Notes under the pieces: generated by a model
Told to the model about the DNA's origin: nothing
The model's input: only the letters and a program-made list of their open reading frames with translations
The model's database searches: none
Assembly (NCBI GenBank): GCA_036417435.1
Contig: JAZAQT010000537.1
Span: 62,001-126,000 of the forward strand
DNA from: Inia geoffrensis
Taxonomy: Eukaryota; Chordata; Mammalia; Artiodactyla; Iniidae
DNA: 64,000 nucleotides
Direction: 5' to 3'
Program-made: the position numbers and the translations under genes
Shown here: one piece after another, positions 23,053-34,528 of the stretch
How the letters are laid out: each line of letters starts with the position of its first letter
How positions within the stretch are numbered: position 1 is the first letter of the stretch

Positions 23053-23468
23053 ATGGGTGGAGCACTAGATGATCTCACTAATTCTGGTCAATTAGAGGCA
23101 GCAAGACACATATACCCGGATATCCCTTATGTGTGCAGTCTACATAGGGATACAAAGGAAGTTAGTAAAGAAAGGAAACACAGGTTCACAAAGGGAAGAA
23201 AGAATCGAGGAGTTCCCAAAGGGGGAGATTGGAGACCGGGGAAGAGTGAATTAGGAGATTGGGATTAACAGAAACACATTTAACATATGAAAAAGTGCTC
23301 ATCAAGGGCGACTCACCCAAAAGAACATGGAACTCTACCAAATATTCCTCGATAAGTAACAGGGCAAAGAATCCGAAACCCTACAGGTAGAGCTACGTTT
23401 ATAATTGCGTCAAGTGGCTGTAGAACTCAAAGAGACGCAGCATTGTATATAAACTATGCTGAAAGAGA
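22584..23468 (+). mobile_element. L1 3'-end remnant, E/F junction type
   Basis: Includes the longest clean ORF2-like frame, then the stop region and a D-like 3' UTR remnant ('gggattaacagaaacacatt', 'cattgtatataaactatg'). Repeated at about 58711-59595. Confidence 0.82.
22778..23068 (+). pseudogene. L1 ORF2 C-terminal remnant, monomer E (96 codons)
   Basis: The open frame ends at TAG within 'gagcactagatg' just after the anchor. Its C-terminal ~50 residues keep the residue order expected of the L1 ORF2 protein C-terminus: Cys-Thr-Pro near residue 40, Thr-Ala-Lys-Thr near 50, a basic Gly-Arg-Lys-Met-Phe, then aromatic Tyr-Leu-His-Thr-Leu-Asp-Tyr-His-Ala-Ala-Ile-Glu and Ala-Ala-Trp-Val. The frame upstream is closed by TAA in 'gattgtaaatttg'. 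It lacks the endonuclease, the reverse transcriptase and any proper start, so it is a decayed fragment with no expected product. The ATG is simply the first in the frame. Confidence 0.75.
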
Positions 23469-24672
23469 AAAGGACTGTTCAATGACAAGGCAAGTAAGGG
23501 CTTAAGAAATGCCCACATTCTTACCTCAGGTCTCTGTGACGTCGGCTGGTGTCAGACCCCTGGAGCCTCAGCAGGCCTGTGTCCCGCGGCTGGAGGATGC
23601 TGCTGCTGTTCTCCCGTGCGTGGTACGAAAATCTCCTGATCCAACATGGCCCTCCTAGAGGTAAGCACAGCCGGATGCACCCAAATGATGGTGGAAGAGC
23701 TGAGAGGGAAAGGCTGTGAAGAAACCGGATCTCCACAGCTCCTGCTAGGCAAGTTCCCACCACCAGCTCACTTCATTAGCGTCGCCGCACCTGCGAACCA
23801 CGGCACCCTCTGAGTAGCCCACTTGCAAGGCTTGCGATATGCCTGGGGTGGGGCAGTGCAGGTGAAGGGGCAGGAGGTGAGCCTACAAAAGGCCAGGTGT
23901 GTGTGTTTAGCCACGTTCGACTCCCCATGTCCAATCCAACACCGGGAACCCCGCTAAGGCTTTCTTTCCCCACGTTCGCAGAGACGGCACGGTGCAGTGC
24001 TGCCGCCTCGTGGCACGCTGCCGTAACAATCTTACCAACTGTGCTGAAGGGCACCTATCATCCACAAGTCCTACGGCCTGCGGCTTTGGAGACACAACCC
24101 TGCCCTCAAGAAATATCCTGGGCTAGGTCATCTGAAACAAATTCAAATCAGGCCCGACATTGAGGCAGGAACCTTTCCAGAACTCAGTGGTACTCACCCG
24201 CGCGTTTTAGAAAACAGCACATTCAAAAGAAAAGATGCTCAGGATCTGTCCTGATTAGAGAGTGCAAAGAAAGCTAGACGAGGTGTTCCCTGGCTGCAGT
24301 CCTCTCAAACGCTAAAAGCGTAAGTGCTCAAGAGGGCATGCCAAAAAGAGAAGCCAGCTATTGCTGTCGGTGGGATTGTAAATCGCTAACAGCCGGTAAG
24401 GGGAACAGTAGGCAAATTCCTTACCAAACTAAACACTGTAGGCACCACGAGATTCAGCCACCCCACTGCAGGTCGTATAACCAGAGACTAGCATCATTGG
24501 AAGGAAGCACTTGCACCCAAGCAGTCCTTATCGTTCCCATGACCGCGGCCAAGACATAGGAACGAACGGAATGGGGAGCGAGGGGTGAATGGAGAAAGAT
24601 GTTCTGCTACCTACGCACCCTCGACCACCACTCAGCCACAGAACAAAATGAACCCATACTCGTTGCAGCAGC
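23053..24672 (+). repeat. Monomer 15, type F = D/B chimera (1620 bp)
   Basis: D-like up to 'aaaggactgttcaatgacaagg', B-like from 'caagtaagggcttaagaaatgcccacattc' states onward; the switch lies within about 23474-23491. The B part carries 'cacaagtcctacgg', so it derives from the B subtype of 34529-46007. Confidence 0.9.
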
Positions 24673-26291
24673 ATGGGTGGAGCACGAAATGATCTCACTA
24701 ATTCTGGTCAATTAGAGGCAGCAAGACACATATCCCCGGATATCACTTATGTGTGCATTCTACCTAGAGATACAAAGGAAGCTAGTAAAGAAAGGAAACA
24801 CAGGTTCACAAAGGGAAGAAAGAAGCGAGGAGTTCCCACAGGGGGAGGTTGGAGACCGGGGAAGGGTGAATTAGGAGATTGGGATTAACAGAAACACACT
24901 CAAAATATCAAAAAGTGCTCAACAAGGGCGACTCAACCGAAAGCACATGGGACACTACAAAATATTCCTCGATAAACAAACAGGGCAAAGAATCCGAAAC
25001 CCTACAGGTACAGCTACGTTCATAATTGCATCACGTGGCTGTAGAACTCAAAGAGACGGAGCATTGTATATAAACTACGCTGAACGAGGAAAGGACTGTT
25101 CAATGACAAGGCAAGTAAGGGCTTAAGAAATGCCCACTTTCTTACCTTAGGCCACTGGGACGTCGGCTGGTGTCACGACCCTGAAGCCTCAGCAGGCCTG
25201 TGTCCCGAGGCTGGAGGATGCTGCTGCTGTTCTCCCCTGCGAGGTACGAAAATCGCACGATCCAACATTGCCCTCCTACAGGTAAGCACAGCCTGGTGCA
25301 CCCAGATGATGGTGGAACAGCTGAGAGGGAAGGGCTGTGATGAAACCGGATCTCCACAGCTCCTGCCAGCCAAGTTCCCACCTCCAGCCCACTTCATTAG
25401 AGTCGCCCCACCTGCGAAACACGGCACTCTCTGAGTAGCCCACTTGCAAGGCTTGCGATATGCCAAGGATGGAGCAGTGCAGGTTAAGGGGCAGGAGGTG
25501 AGCCTACAAAAGACCAGGTGTGTGTGTTTAGCCGCGTTCGATTCCCCATTTCCAACCCAACACCGGGAACCCCGCTAAGGCTTTCTTTCCCCACGTTACC
25601 AGAGACGACACGGTGCAGTGCGGCCGCATCGTGGCACACTGCCGTAACAATCTTACCAACTGTGCTGAAGGGCACCTATCAGCCACAAGGCCTACGGTCT
25701 GCGGTTTTGCAGAAACAACCCTGCCCTCAAGAAATATCCTGGGCTAGGTAATCTGAAACGAATTCAAATCAGGCCCGACCCTGAGGCAGGAACCTTTCAA
25801 AAACTCACTGGTACCCACCTGCATTTTAGAAAACAGCACATTCAAAAGAAAAGATGCTCAGGATCTGTCCTGATTAGAGAGTGCAAAGAAAGCTAGACGA
25901 GGTGTTCCCTGGCTGCAGTCCTCTCAAACGCTAAAAGCGTAAGTGCTCAAGAGGGCATGCCAAAAAGAGAAGCCAGCTATTGCTGTCGGTGGGATTGTAA
26001 ATCGCTAACAGCCGGTAAGGGGAACAGTAGGCAAATTCCTTACCAAACTAAACACTGTAGGCACCACGAGATTCAGCCACCCCACTGCAGGTCGTATAAC
26101 CAGAGACTAGCATCATTGGAAGGAAGCACTTGCACCCAAGCAGTCCTTATCGTTCCCATGACCGCGGCCAAGACATAGGAACGAACGGAATGGGGAGCGA
26201 GGGGTGAATGGAGAAAGATGTTCTGCTACCTACGCACCCTCGACCACCACTCAGCCACAGAACAAAATGAACCCATACTCGTTGCAGCAGC
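24673..26291 (+). repeat. Monomer 16, C/B chimera (1619 bp)
   Basis: C-type through 'cccacctgca' (25823), B-type from 'agtcctctcaaacgc' (25917). The exchange lies in the shared 93 bp at 25824-25916, inside the ORF2-like segment. The C part carries 'gttcgattcc' and 'gccgcatcgtgg', otherwise found together only in monomer 29. Confidence 0.92.
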
Positions 26292-27910
26292 ATGGGTGGA
26301 GCACTAAATGATCTCACTAATTCTGGTCAATTAGAGGCAGCAAGACACATATCCCCGGATATCACTTATGTGTGCATTCTACCTAGAGATACAAAGGAAG
26401 CTAGTAAAGAAAGGAAACACAGGTTCACAAAGGGAAGAAAGAAGCGAGGAGTTCCCACAGGGGGAGGTTGGAGACCGGGGAAGGGTGAATTAGGAGATTG
26501 GGATTAACAGAAACACACTCAAAATATCAAAAATTGCTCAACAAGGGCGACTCAACCGAAAGCACATGGGACACTACAAAATATTCCTCGATAAACAAAC
26601 AGGGCAAAGAATCCGAAACCCTACAGGTACAGCTACGTTCATAATTGCATCACGTGGCTGTAGAACTCAAAGAGACGGAGCATTGTATATAAACTATGCT
26701 GAACGAGGAAAGGACTGTTCAATGACAAGGCAAGTAAGGGCTTAAGAAATGCCCACTTTCTTACCTTAGGCCACTGGGACGTCGGCTGGTGTCACGACCC
26801 TGAAACCTCAGCAGGCCTGTGTCCCGAGGCTGGAGGATGCTGCTGCTGTTCTCCCCTGCGAGGTACGAAAATCGCACGATCCAACATTGCCCTCCTACAG
26901 GTAAGCACAGCCTGGTGCACCCAGATGATGGTGGAACAGCTGAGAGGGAAGGGCTGTGATGAAACCGGATCTCCACAGCTCCTGCCAGCCAAGTTCCCAC
27001 CTCCAGCCCACTTCATTAGAGTCGCCCCACCTGCGAACCACGGCACTCTCTGAGTAGCCCACTTGCAAGGCTTGCGATATGCCAAGGATGGAGCAGTGCA
27101 GGTTAAGGGGCAGGAGGTGAGCCTACAAAAGACCAGGTGTGTGTGTTTAGCCGCGTTCGACTCCCCATTTCCAACCCAACACCGGGAACCCCGCTAAGGC
27201 TTTCTTTCCCCACGTTACCAGAGACGACACGGTGCAGTGCGGCCGCCTCGTGGCACACTGCCGTAACAATCTTACCAACTGTGCTGAAGGGCACCTATCA
27301 GCCACAAGGCCTACGGTCTGCGGTTTTGCAGAAACAACCCTGCCCTCAAGAAATATCCTGGGCTAGGTAATCTGAAACGAATTCAAATCAGGCCCGACCC
27401 GGAGGCAGGAACCTTTCAAAAACTCACTGGTACCCACCTGCATTTTAGAAAACAGCACATTCAAAAGAAAAGATGCTCAGGATCTGTCCTGATTAGAGAG
27501 TGCAAAGAAAGCTAGACGAGGTGTTCCCTGGCTGCTGTCCTCTCGAACCCTAAAAGCGTAAGTGCTCAAGAGGGCATGCCAAAAAGTGAAGCCAGCTATT
27601 GCTGTTGATGGGGTTGTAAATCGCTAACAGCCGGTATGAGGCACAGTAGGCATATTCCTTACCAAACTAAACACTGGAAGTACCACGAGATTCGGCATCC
27701 CCGCTGCAGGTCGTATAACCAGAGACAAGCATCATTGGAAGGAAGCACTTGCACCCCAGCAGTCATTGTGGTTCCCATGACCGCAGCCAAAACATAGAAA
27801 TGGACGGAATGGGGACCGACGGGTGAATGGAGAAAGATGTTCTGCTACCTATGCACCCTCGACCACCACTCAGCCACAGAACAAAATGAACCCATACTCG
27901 TTGCAGCAGC
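26292..27910 (+). repeat. Monomer 17, type C (1619 bp)
   Basis: C with 'gcactaaatg' after the anchor, 'aaaaattgctc', 'cctgaaacctc' and 'tgttgatgggg'. Nearly identical to monomer 38 at offset 34,508. Confidence 0.92.
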
Positions 27911-29599
27911 ATGGGTGGAGCAGTAGATGATCTCACTAATCCCGGCCAATTAGAGGCAGCAAGACACATATTCCAGGATATCACACTTTTGTCTGCCATC
28001 GAAATATGGATACTGAGGAAGCTAGTACACAAAGGAAACACAGGTTCACAAAGGGAAGAAAGAAGCCTGGAGTTCCCTGAGGGGGAAATTGGAGACTCGG
28101 GAGGGTTAAGTAGTAGGTCGGGATTCACAGAAACTCGCTTAACGCTTAACGTATCAAACAGTGCTCATCAAGAGGGACCCACCCGAAAACACAGGGAACG
28201 CTACAAAACATTCCTCTAGAAAAGAAGAGTGCAAAGAATCCGAAACCCTAAGGGTATAGCTACGTGTATAATTGCACCAAGTGGCCGGAGAACACAAACA
28301 GACGCAACATTGCATATGAACTAGGCTGAAAGGGAAAAGTACTGTACAATGACAAGGCAAGTAAGGGGTTAAGCAATGCCTACTCTGTTACCTCAGGCCT
28401 CTGTGATGTCGTTACCACGGTAAGGGTCCTGGAGCCTCGGCAGGCTTGGGTCCCACAGCCGGAGCATGCTGCTGCTGAGGCAGCAAGGGAGCAGGACGTG
28501 CCACCTGACAAGCGGCACCTCGGACCGCTATTGCCCATTCTCCCCTGCGTGGTACCACAATCTCCCGATCCAACGCGGCCCTTCTACAGTTAAGCGAAGC
28601 CTGGTGCACCCAAATGAGGGTGGAGCAGCTGAGAGGGGAGCGCGGTGAAGAAATCGGATCTCCACAGCTCCTGCTAGGCAGGTTCCCACCTCCAGCTCTC
28701 TTCATTAGAGTCGCCCCACCTGCGAACCACGGCACCCTCCGCATAGCCCACTTGCAAGGCTTGCGATATGCCTGGGATGGGGCAGTGCAGGTGAAGGGGC
28801 AGGGGGTGAGCTTACACAAGCCCAGAGGTGTGTGTTTAGCCACGTTCGCCTCCCCATTGCCAATCCAACAGCGGGACCCCCGCTAACGCTTTCTTTCCCC
28901 AGGTTACAAGAGACGACACGGAGTAGTGCTGCCGCCTCGTGGCACACTGCCGTAACAACCTTACCAACTGTGCTGAAAAGCACCTATCCTTCACAAGGCC
29001 TAGAGCCTGCCCCTTTGCAAACACAACCCTGCCCTCAAGACAGATCCTGGGCTAGGTAATCTGAAATGAATCCAAATCAGGCTCGACCCTCAGGCAGAAA
29101 CCCTTCAAGACCTCAGTGGTACTCACACGCGTTTCAGAAAACAGCACATTCAAATGAAAAGATGCTCAGGACCTCTCATGATTAGAGAGTGCAAAGAAAG
29201 CTAGATGAGGGGTTCCCTGGCTGCAATCCTCCTAAACCGTAAAATTTTAAGTGCTCTAGAGGGCATGCCACAAAGTGAAGCAAGCTATTGCTGTTGGTGG
29301 GATTGTAAACTGGTAACAGACGGTATGAGGATCAGTAGGCACATTCCTTACCACACTAAACACTGGAGGTACCACGAGATTCGGCAACAATGCTGCAGGT
29401 CGTGTAACCAGAGATTAGCATCATTGGAAGGAAACACTTGCACCCCAGCAGCCGTTGTGGTACCCCTGACCACAGCCAAGACATACAAACAAACGAACTG
29501 TCGCGCGAGGGGCGAAGGGAGAAAGATGTTCCACTACCCACACACCCTCGACTACCACTCAGCCATAGAATAAAATGAACTCATAGTGTTTGCAGCAGC
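27911..29599 (+). repeat. Monomer 18, type A (1689 bp)
   Basis: A3 subtype ('gactcgggag', TAG in 'cctctagaaaag'). 'gcaaagaatcc' and 'gtgagcttacac' are shared with monomer 39 only. Private 'cgtgtaacc' near 29403. Confidence 0.92.
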
Positions 29600-31220
29600 A
29601 TGGGTGGAGCACTAAATGATCTCACTAACTCTGGTCAATTAGAGGCAGCGAGACACATATCCCCGCATATCACTTATGTGTGCAGTCTACCTAGGGACAC
29701 AAAGGAAGCTAGGAAAGAAAGGAAACACAGGTTCACAAAGGGAAGAAAGAAGCGAGGAGTTCGAACAGGGGGAGATTGGAGACCGGGGAAGGGTGAATAA
29801 CGAGAGTGGGATTCACAGAAAAACATCTAACCTATCAAAAAGTGCTCATCAAGGGCGACTCACCCGAAAGAACATGGGACGCTACAGAATATTCCTCGAT
29901 AAACTAACAGGGCAAAGAATCCGAAACCCGACAGGTAGAGCTACGTTTGAAATTGCATCAAGGGGCTGTAGAGCTGAAAGAGACGCAACATTGTATATAA
30001 ATTCTGCTGAAAGGAAAAACAACTGTTCAATGACAAGGCAAGTAAGGGCTTAAGAAATGCCCACATTCTTACCTCAGGTCTCTGTGACGTCGGCTGGTGT
30101 CAGACCCCTGGAGCTTCAGCAGGCCTGTGTCCCGCGGCTGGAGGATGCTGCTGCTGTTCTCCCCTGCGTGGTACGAAAATCTCCTGATCCAACATGGCCC
30201 TCCTAGAGGTAAGCACAGCCGGATGCACCCAAATGATGGTGGAACAGCTGAGAGGGAAAGGCTGTGAAGAAACCGGATCTCCACAGCTCCTGCTAGGAAA
30301 GTTCCCACCACCAGCTCACTTCATTAGCGTCGCCGCACCTGCGAACCACGGCACCCTCTGAGTAGCCCACTTGCAAGGCTTGCGATATGCCTGGGGTGGG
30401 GCAGTGCAGGTGAAGGGGCAGGAGGTGAGCCTACAAAAGGCCAGGTGTGTGTGTTTAGCCACGTTCGACTCCCCATGTCCAATCCAACACCGGGAACCCC
30501 GCTAAGGCTTTCTTTCCCCACGTTCGCAGAGACGGCACGGTGCAGTGCTGCCGCCTCGTGGCACGCTGCCGTAACAATCTTACCAACTGTGCTGAAGGGC
30601 ACCTATCATCCACAAGGCCTACGGCCTGCGGCTTTGGAGACACAACCCTGCCCTCAAGAAATATCCTGGGCTAGGTCATCTGAAACAAATTCAAATCAGG
30701 CCCGACATTGAGGCAGGAACCTTTCCAGAACTCAGTGGTACTCACCCGCGCGTTTTAGAAAACAGCACATTCAAAAGAAAAGATGCTCAGGATCTGTCCT
30801 GATTAGAGAGTGCAAAGAAAGCTAGACGAGGTGTTCCCTGGTTGCAGTCCTCTAAAACGCTAAAAGCGTAAGTGCTCAAGAGGGCATGCCAAAAAGAGAA
30901 GCCAGCTATTGCTGTCGGTGGGATTGTAAATCGCTAACAGCCGGTAAGGGGAACAGTAGGCAAATTCCTTACCAAACTAAACACTGTAGGCACCACGAGA
31001 TTCAGCCACCCCACTGCAGGTCGTATAACCAGAGACTAGCATCATTGGAAGGAAGCACTTGCACCCAAGCAGTCCTTATCGTTCCCATGACCGCGGCCAA
31101 GACATAGGAACGAACGGAATGGGAAGCGAAGAGTGAATGGAGAAAGATGTTCTGCTACCTACGCACCCTCGACCACCACTCAGCCACAGAACAAAATGAA
31201 CCCATACTCGTTGCAGCAGC
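29600..31220 (+). repeat. Monomer 19, type B (1621 bp)
   Basis: B with several private bases: 'ggagcttcagc', 'ctaggaaagttcc', 'tggttgcagtcctctaaaac', 'gggaagcgaagag'. 'ctcccctgcgtgg' replaces the B-typical 'ctcccgtgcgtgg'. Confidence 0.92.
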
Positions 31221-32839
31221 ATGGGTGGAGCACTAAATGATCTCACTAATTCTGGTCAATTAGAGGCAGCAAGACACATATCCCCGGATATCACTTATGT
31301 GTGCATTCTACTTAGAGATACAAAGGAAGCTAGTAAAGAAAGGAAACACAGGTTCACAAAGGGAAGAAAGAAGCGAGGAGTTCCCACAGGGGGAGGTTGG
31401 AGGCCGGGGAAGGGTGAATTAGGAGATTGGGATTAACAGAAACACACTCAAAATATCAAAAATTGCTCAACAAGGGCGACTCAACCGAAAGCACATGGGA
31501 CACTACAAAATATTCCTCGATAAACAAACAGGGCAAAGAATCCGAAACCCTACAGGTACAGCTACGTTCATAATTGCATCACGTGGCTGTAGAACTCAAA
31601 GAGACGGAGCATTGTATATAAACTACGCTGAACGAGGAAAGGACTGTTCAATGACAAGGCAAGTAAGGGCTTAAGAAATGCCCACTTTCTTACCTTAGGC
31701 CACTGGGACGTCGGCTGGTGTCACGACCCTGAAGCCTCAGCAGGCCTGTGTCCCGAGGCTGAAGGATGCTGCTGCTGTTCTCCCCTGCGAGGTACGAAAA
31801 TCGCACGATCCAACATTGCCCTCCTACAGGTAAGCACAGCCTGGTGCACCCAGATGATGGTGGAACAGCTGAGAGGGAAGGGCTGTGATGAAACCGAATC
31901 TCCACAGCTCCTGCCAGCCAAGTTCCCACCTCCAGCCCACTTCATTAGAGTCGCCCCACCTGCGAACCACGGCACTCTCTGAGTAGCCCACTTGCAAGGC
32001 TTGCGATATGCCAAGGATGGAGCAGTGCAGGTTAAGGGGCAGGAGGTGAGCCTACAAAAGACCAGGTGTGTGTGTTTAGCCGCGTTCGACTCCCCATTTC
32101 CAACCCAACACCGGGAACCCCGCTAAGGCTTTCTTTCCCCACGTTACCAGAGACGACACGGTGCAGTGCGGCCGCCTCGTGGCACACTGCCGTAACAATC
32201 TTACCAACTGTGCTGAAGGGCACCTATCAGCCACAAGGCCTACGGTCTGCGGTTTTGCAGAAACAACCCTGCCCTCAAGAAATATCCTGGGCTAGGTAAT
32301 CTGAAACGAATTCAAATCAGGCCCGACCCGGAGGCAGGAACCTTTCAAAAACTCACTGGTACCCACCTGCATTTTAGAAAACAGCACATTCAAAAGAAAA
32401 GATGCTCAGGATCTGTCCTGATTAGAGAGTGCAAAGAAAGCTAGACGAGGTGTTCCCTGGCTGCTGTCCTCTCGAACCCTAAAAGCGTAAGTGCTCAAGA
32501 GGGCATGCCAAAAAGTGAAGCCAGCTATTGCTGTTGATGGGGTTGTAAATCGCTAACAGCCGGTATGAGGCACAGTAGGCATATTCCTTACCAAACTAAA
32601 CACTGGAAGTACCACGAGATTCGGCATCCCCGCTGCAGGTCGTATAACCAGAGACAAGCATCATTGGAAGGAAGCACTTGCACCCCAGCAGTCATTGTGG
32701 TTCCCATGACCGCAGCCAAAACATAGAAATGGACGGAATGGGGACCGACGGGTGAATGGAGAAAGATGTTCTGCTACCTATGCACCCTCGACCACCACTC
32801 AGCCACAGAACAAAATGAACCCATACTCGTTGCAGCAGC
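31221..32839 (+). repeat. Monomer 20, type C (1619 bp)
   Basis: Same C subtype as monomers 17 and 38 ('aaaaattgctc', 'tgttgatgggg'). Private: 'ctacttagag', 'ggaggccggg', 'ggctgaagg', 'aaccgaatctc'. Confidence 0.92.
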
Positions 32840-34528
32840 ATGGGTGGAGCAGTAGATGATCTCACTAATCCCGGCCAATTAGAGGCAGCAAGACACATAT
32901 TCCAGGATATCACACTTTTGTCTGCCATCGAAATATGGATACTGAGGAAGCTAGTACACAAAGGAAACACAGGTTCACAAAGGGAAGAAAGAAGCCTGGA
33001 GTTCCCTGAGGGGGAAATTGGAGACTCGGGAGGGTCAAGTAGTAGGTCGGGATTCACAGAAACTCGCTTAACGCTTAACGTATCAAACAGTGCTCATCAA
33101 GAGGGACCCACCCGAAAACACAGGGAACGCTACAAAACATTCCTCTAGAAAAGAAGAGTGCAAAGCATCCGAAACCCTAAGGGTATAGCTACGTGTATAA
33201 TTGCACCAAGTGGCCGGAGAACACAAACAGACGCAACATTGCATATGAACTAGGCTGAAAGGGAAAAGTACTGTACAATGACAAGGCAAGTAAGGGGTTA
33301 AGCAATGCCTACTCTGTTACCTCAGGCCTCTGTGATGTCGTTACCACGGTAAGGGTCCTGGAGCCTCGGCAGGCTTGGGTCCCACAGCCGGAGCATGCTG
33401 CTGCTGAGGCAGCAAGGGAGCAGGACGTGCCACCTGACAAGCGGCACCTCGGACCGCTATTGCCCATTCTCCCCTGCGTGGTACCACAATCTCCCGATCC
33501 AACGCGGCCCTTCTACAGTTAAGCGAAGCCTGGTGCACCCAAATGAGGGTGGAGCAGCTGAGAGGGGAGCGCGGTGAAGAAATCGGATCTCCACAGCTCC
33601 TGCTAGGCAGGTTCCCACCTCCAGCTCTCTTCATTAGAGTCGCCCCACCTGCGAACCACGGCACCCTCCGCATAGCCCACTTGCAAGGCTTGCGATATGC
33701 CTGGGATGGGGCAGTGCAGGTGAAGGGGCAGGGGGTGAGCATACACAAGCCCAGAGGTGTGTGTTTAGCCACGTTCGCCTCCCCATTGCCAATCCAACAG
33801 CGGGACCCCCGCTAACGCTTTCTTTCCCCAGGTTACAAGAGACGACACGGAGTAGTGCTGCCGCCTCGTGGCACACTGCCGTAACAACCTTACCAACTGT
33901 GCTGAAAAGCACCTATCCTTCACAAGGCCTAGAGCCTGCCCCTTTGCAAACACAACCCTGCCCTCAAGACAGATCCTGGGGTAGGTAATCTGAAATGAAT
34001 CCAAATCAGGCACGACCCTCAGGCAGAAACCCTTCAAGACCTCAGTGGTACTCACACGCGTTTCAGAAAACAGCACATTCAAATGAAAAGATGCTCAGGA
34101 TCTCTCATGATTAGAGATTGAAAAGAAAGCTAGATGAGGGGTTCCCTGGCTGCAATCCTCCTAAACCGTAAAATTTTAAGTGCTCTAGAGGGCATGCCAC
34201 AAAGTGAAGCAAGCTATTGCTGTTGGTGGGATTGTAAACTGGTAACAGACGGTATGAGGATCAGTAGGCACATTCCTTACCACACTAAACACTGGAGGTA
34301 CCACGAGATTCGGCAACAATGCTGCAGGTCGTATAACCAGAGATTAGCATCATTGGAAGGAAACACTTGCACCCCAGCAGCCGTTGTGGTACCCCTGACC
34401 ACAGCCAAGACATACAAACAAACGAACTGTCGCGCGAGGGGTGAAGGGAGAAAGATGTTCCACTACCCACACACCCTCGACTACCACTCAGCCATAGAAT
34501 AAAATGAACTCATAGTGTTTGCAGCAGC
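32840..34528 (+). repeat. Monomer 21, type A (1689 bp)
   Basis: A3 subtype with 'gagggtcaag' and 'cctggggtagg' (near 33978), both shared only with monomers 24 and 27. Confidence 0.93.

Larger units (their letters stand above)
19737..27910 (+). repeat. Variant HOR D-E-F-(C/B)-C, 8174 bp
   Basis: Monomers 13-17. It opens with the D-E-F trimer (4936 bp) in place of A-B-C, then a C/B chimera and a C monomer. D and E carry many positions not shared with A, B or C, so they are an older or independently evolving lineage of the same satellite. The second copy at 55864 lacks the C/B monomer. Confidence 0.9.
27911..32839 (+). repeat. HOR unit 5 (A-B-C), 4929 bp
   Basis: Monomers 18-20. A is of the subtype with 'gactcgggag' and a TAG in 'cctctagaaaag'. 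Its B and C carry more private substitutions than the three units that follow. Confidence 0.92.

Noticed and set aside
29676..30053. 125-codon + strand basic frame in B monomers (also 6715, 11644, 16573, etc.) as a real protein
   Set aside because: It lies across the L1 3' UTR remnant, is interrupted in C, D and monomer 2, and has no domain; its charged composition follows the purine-rich DNA.
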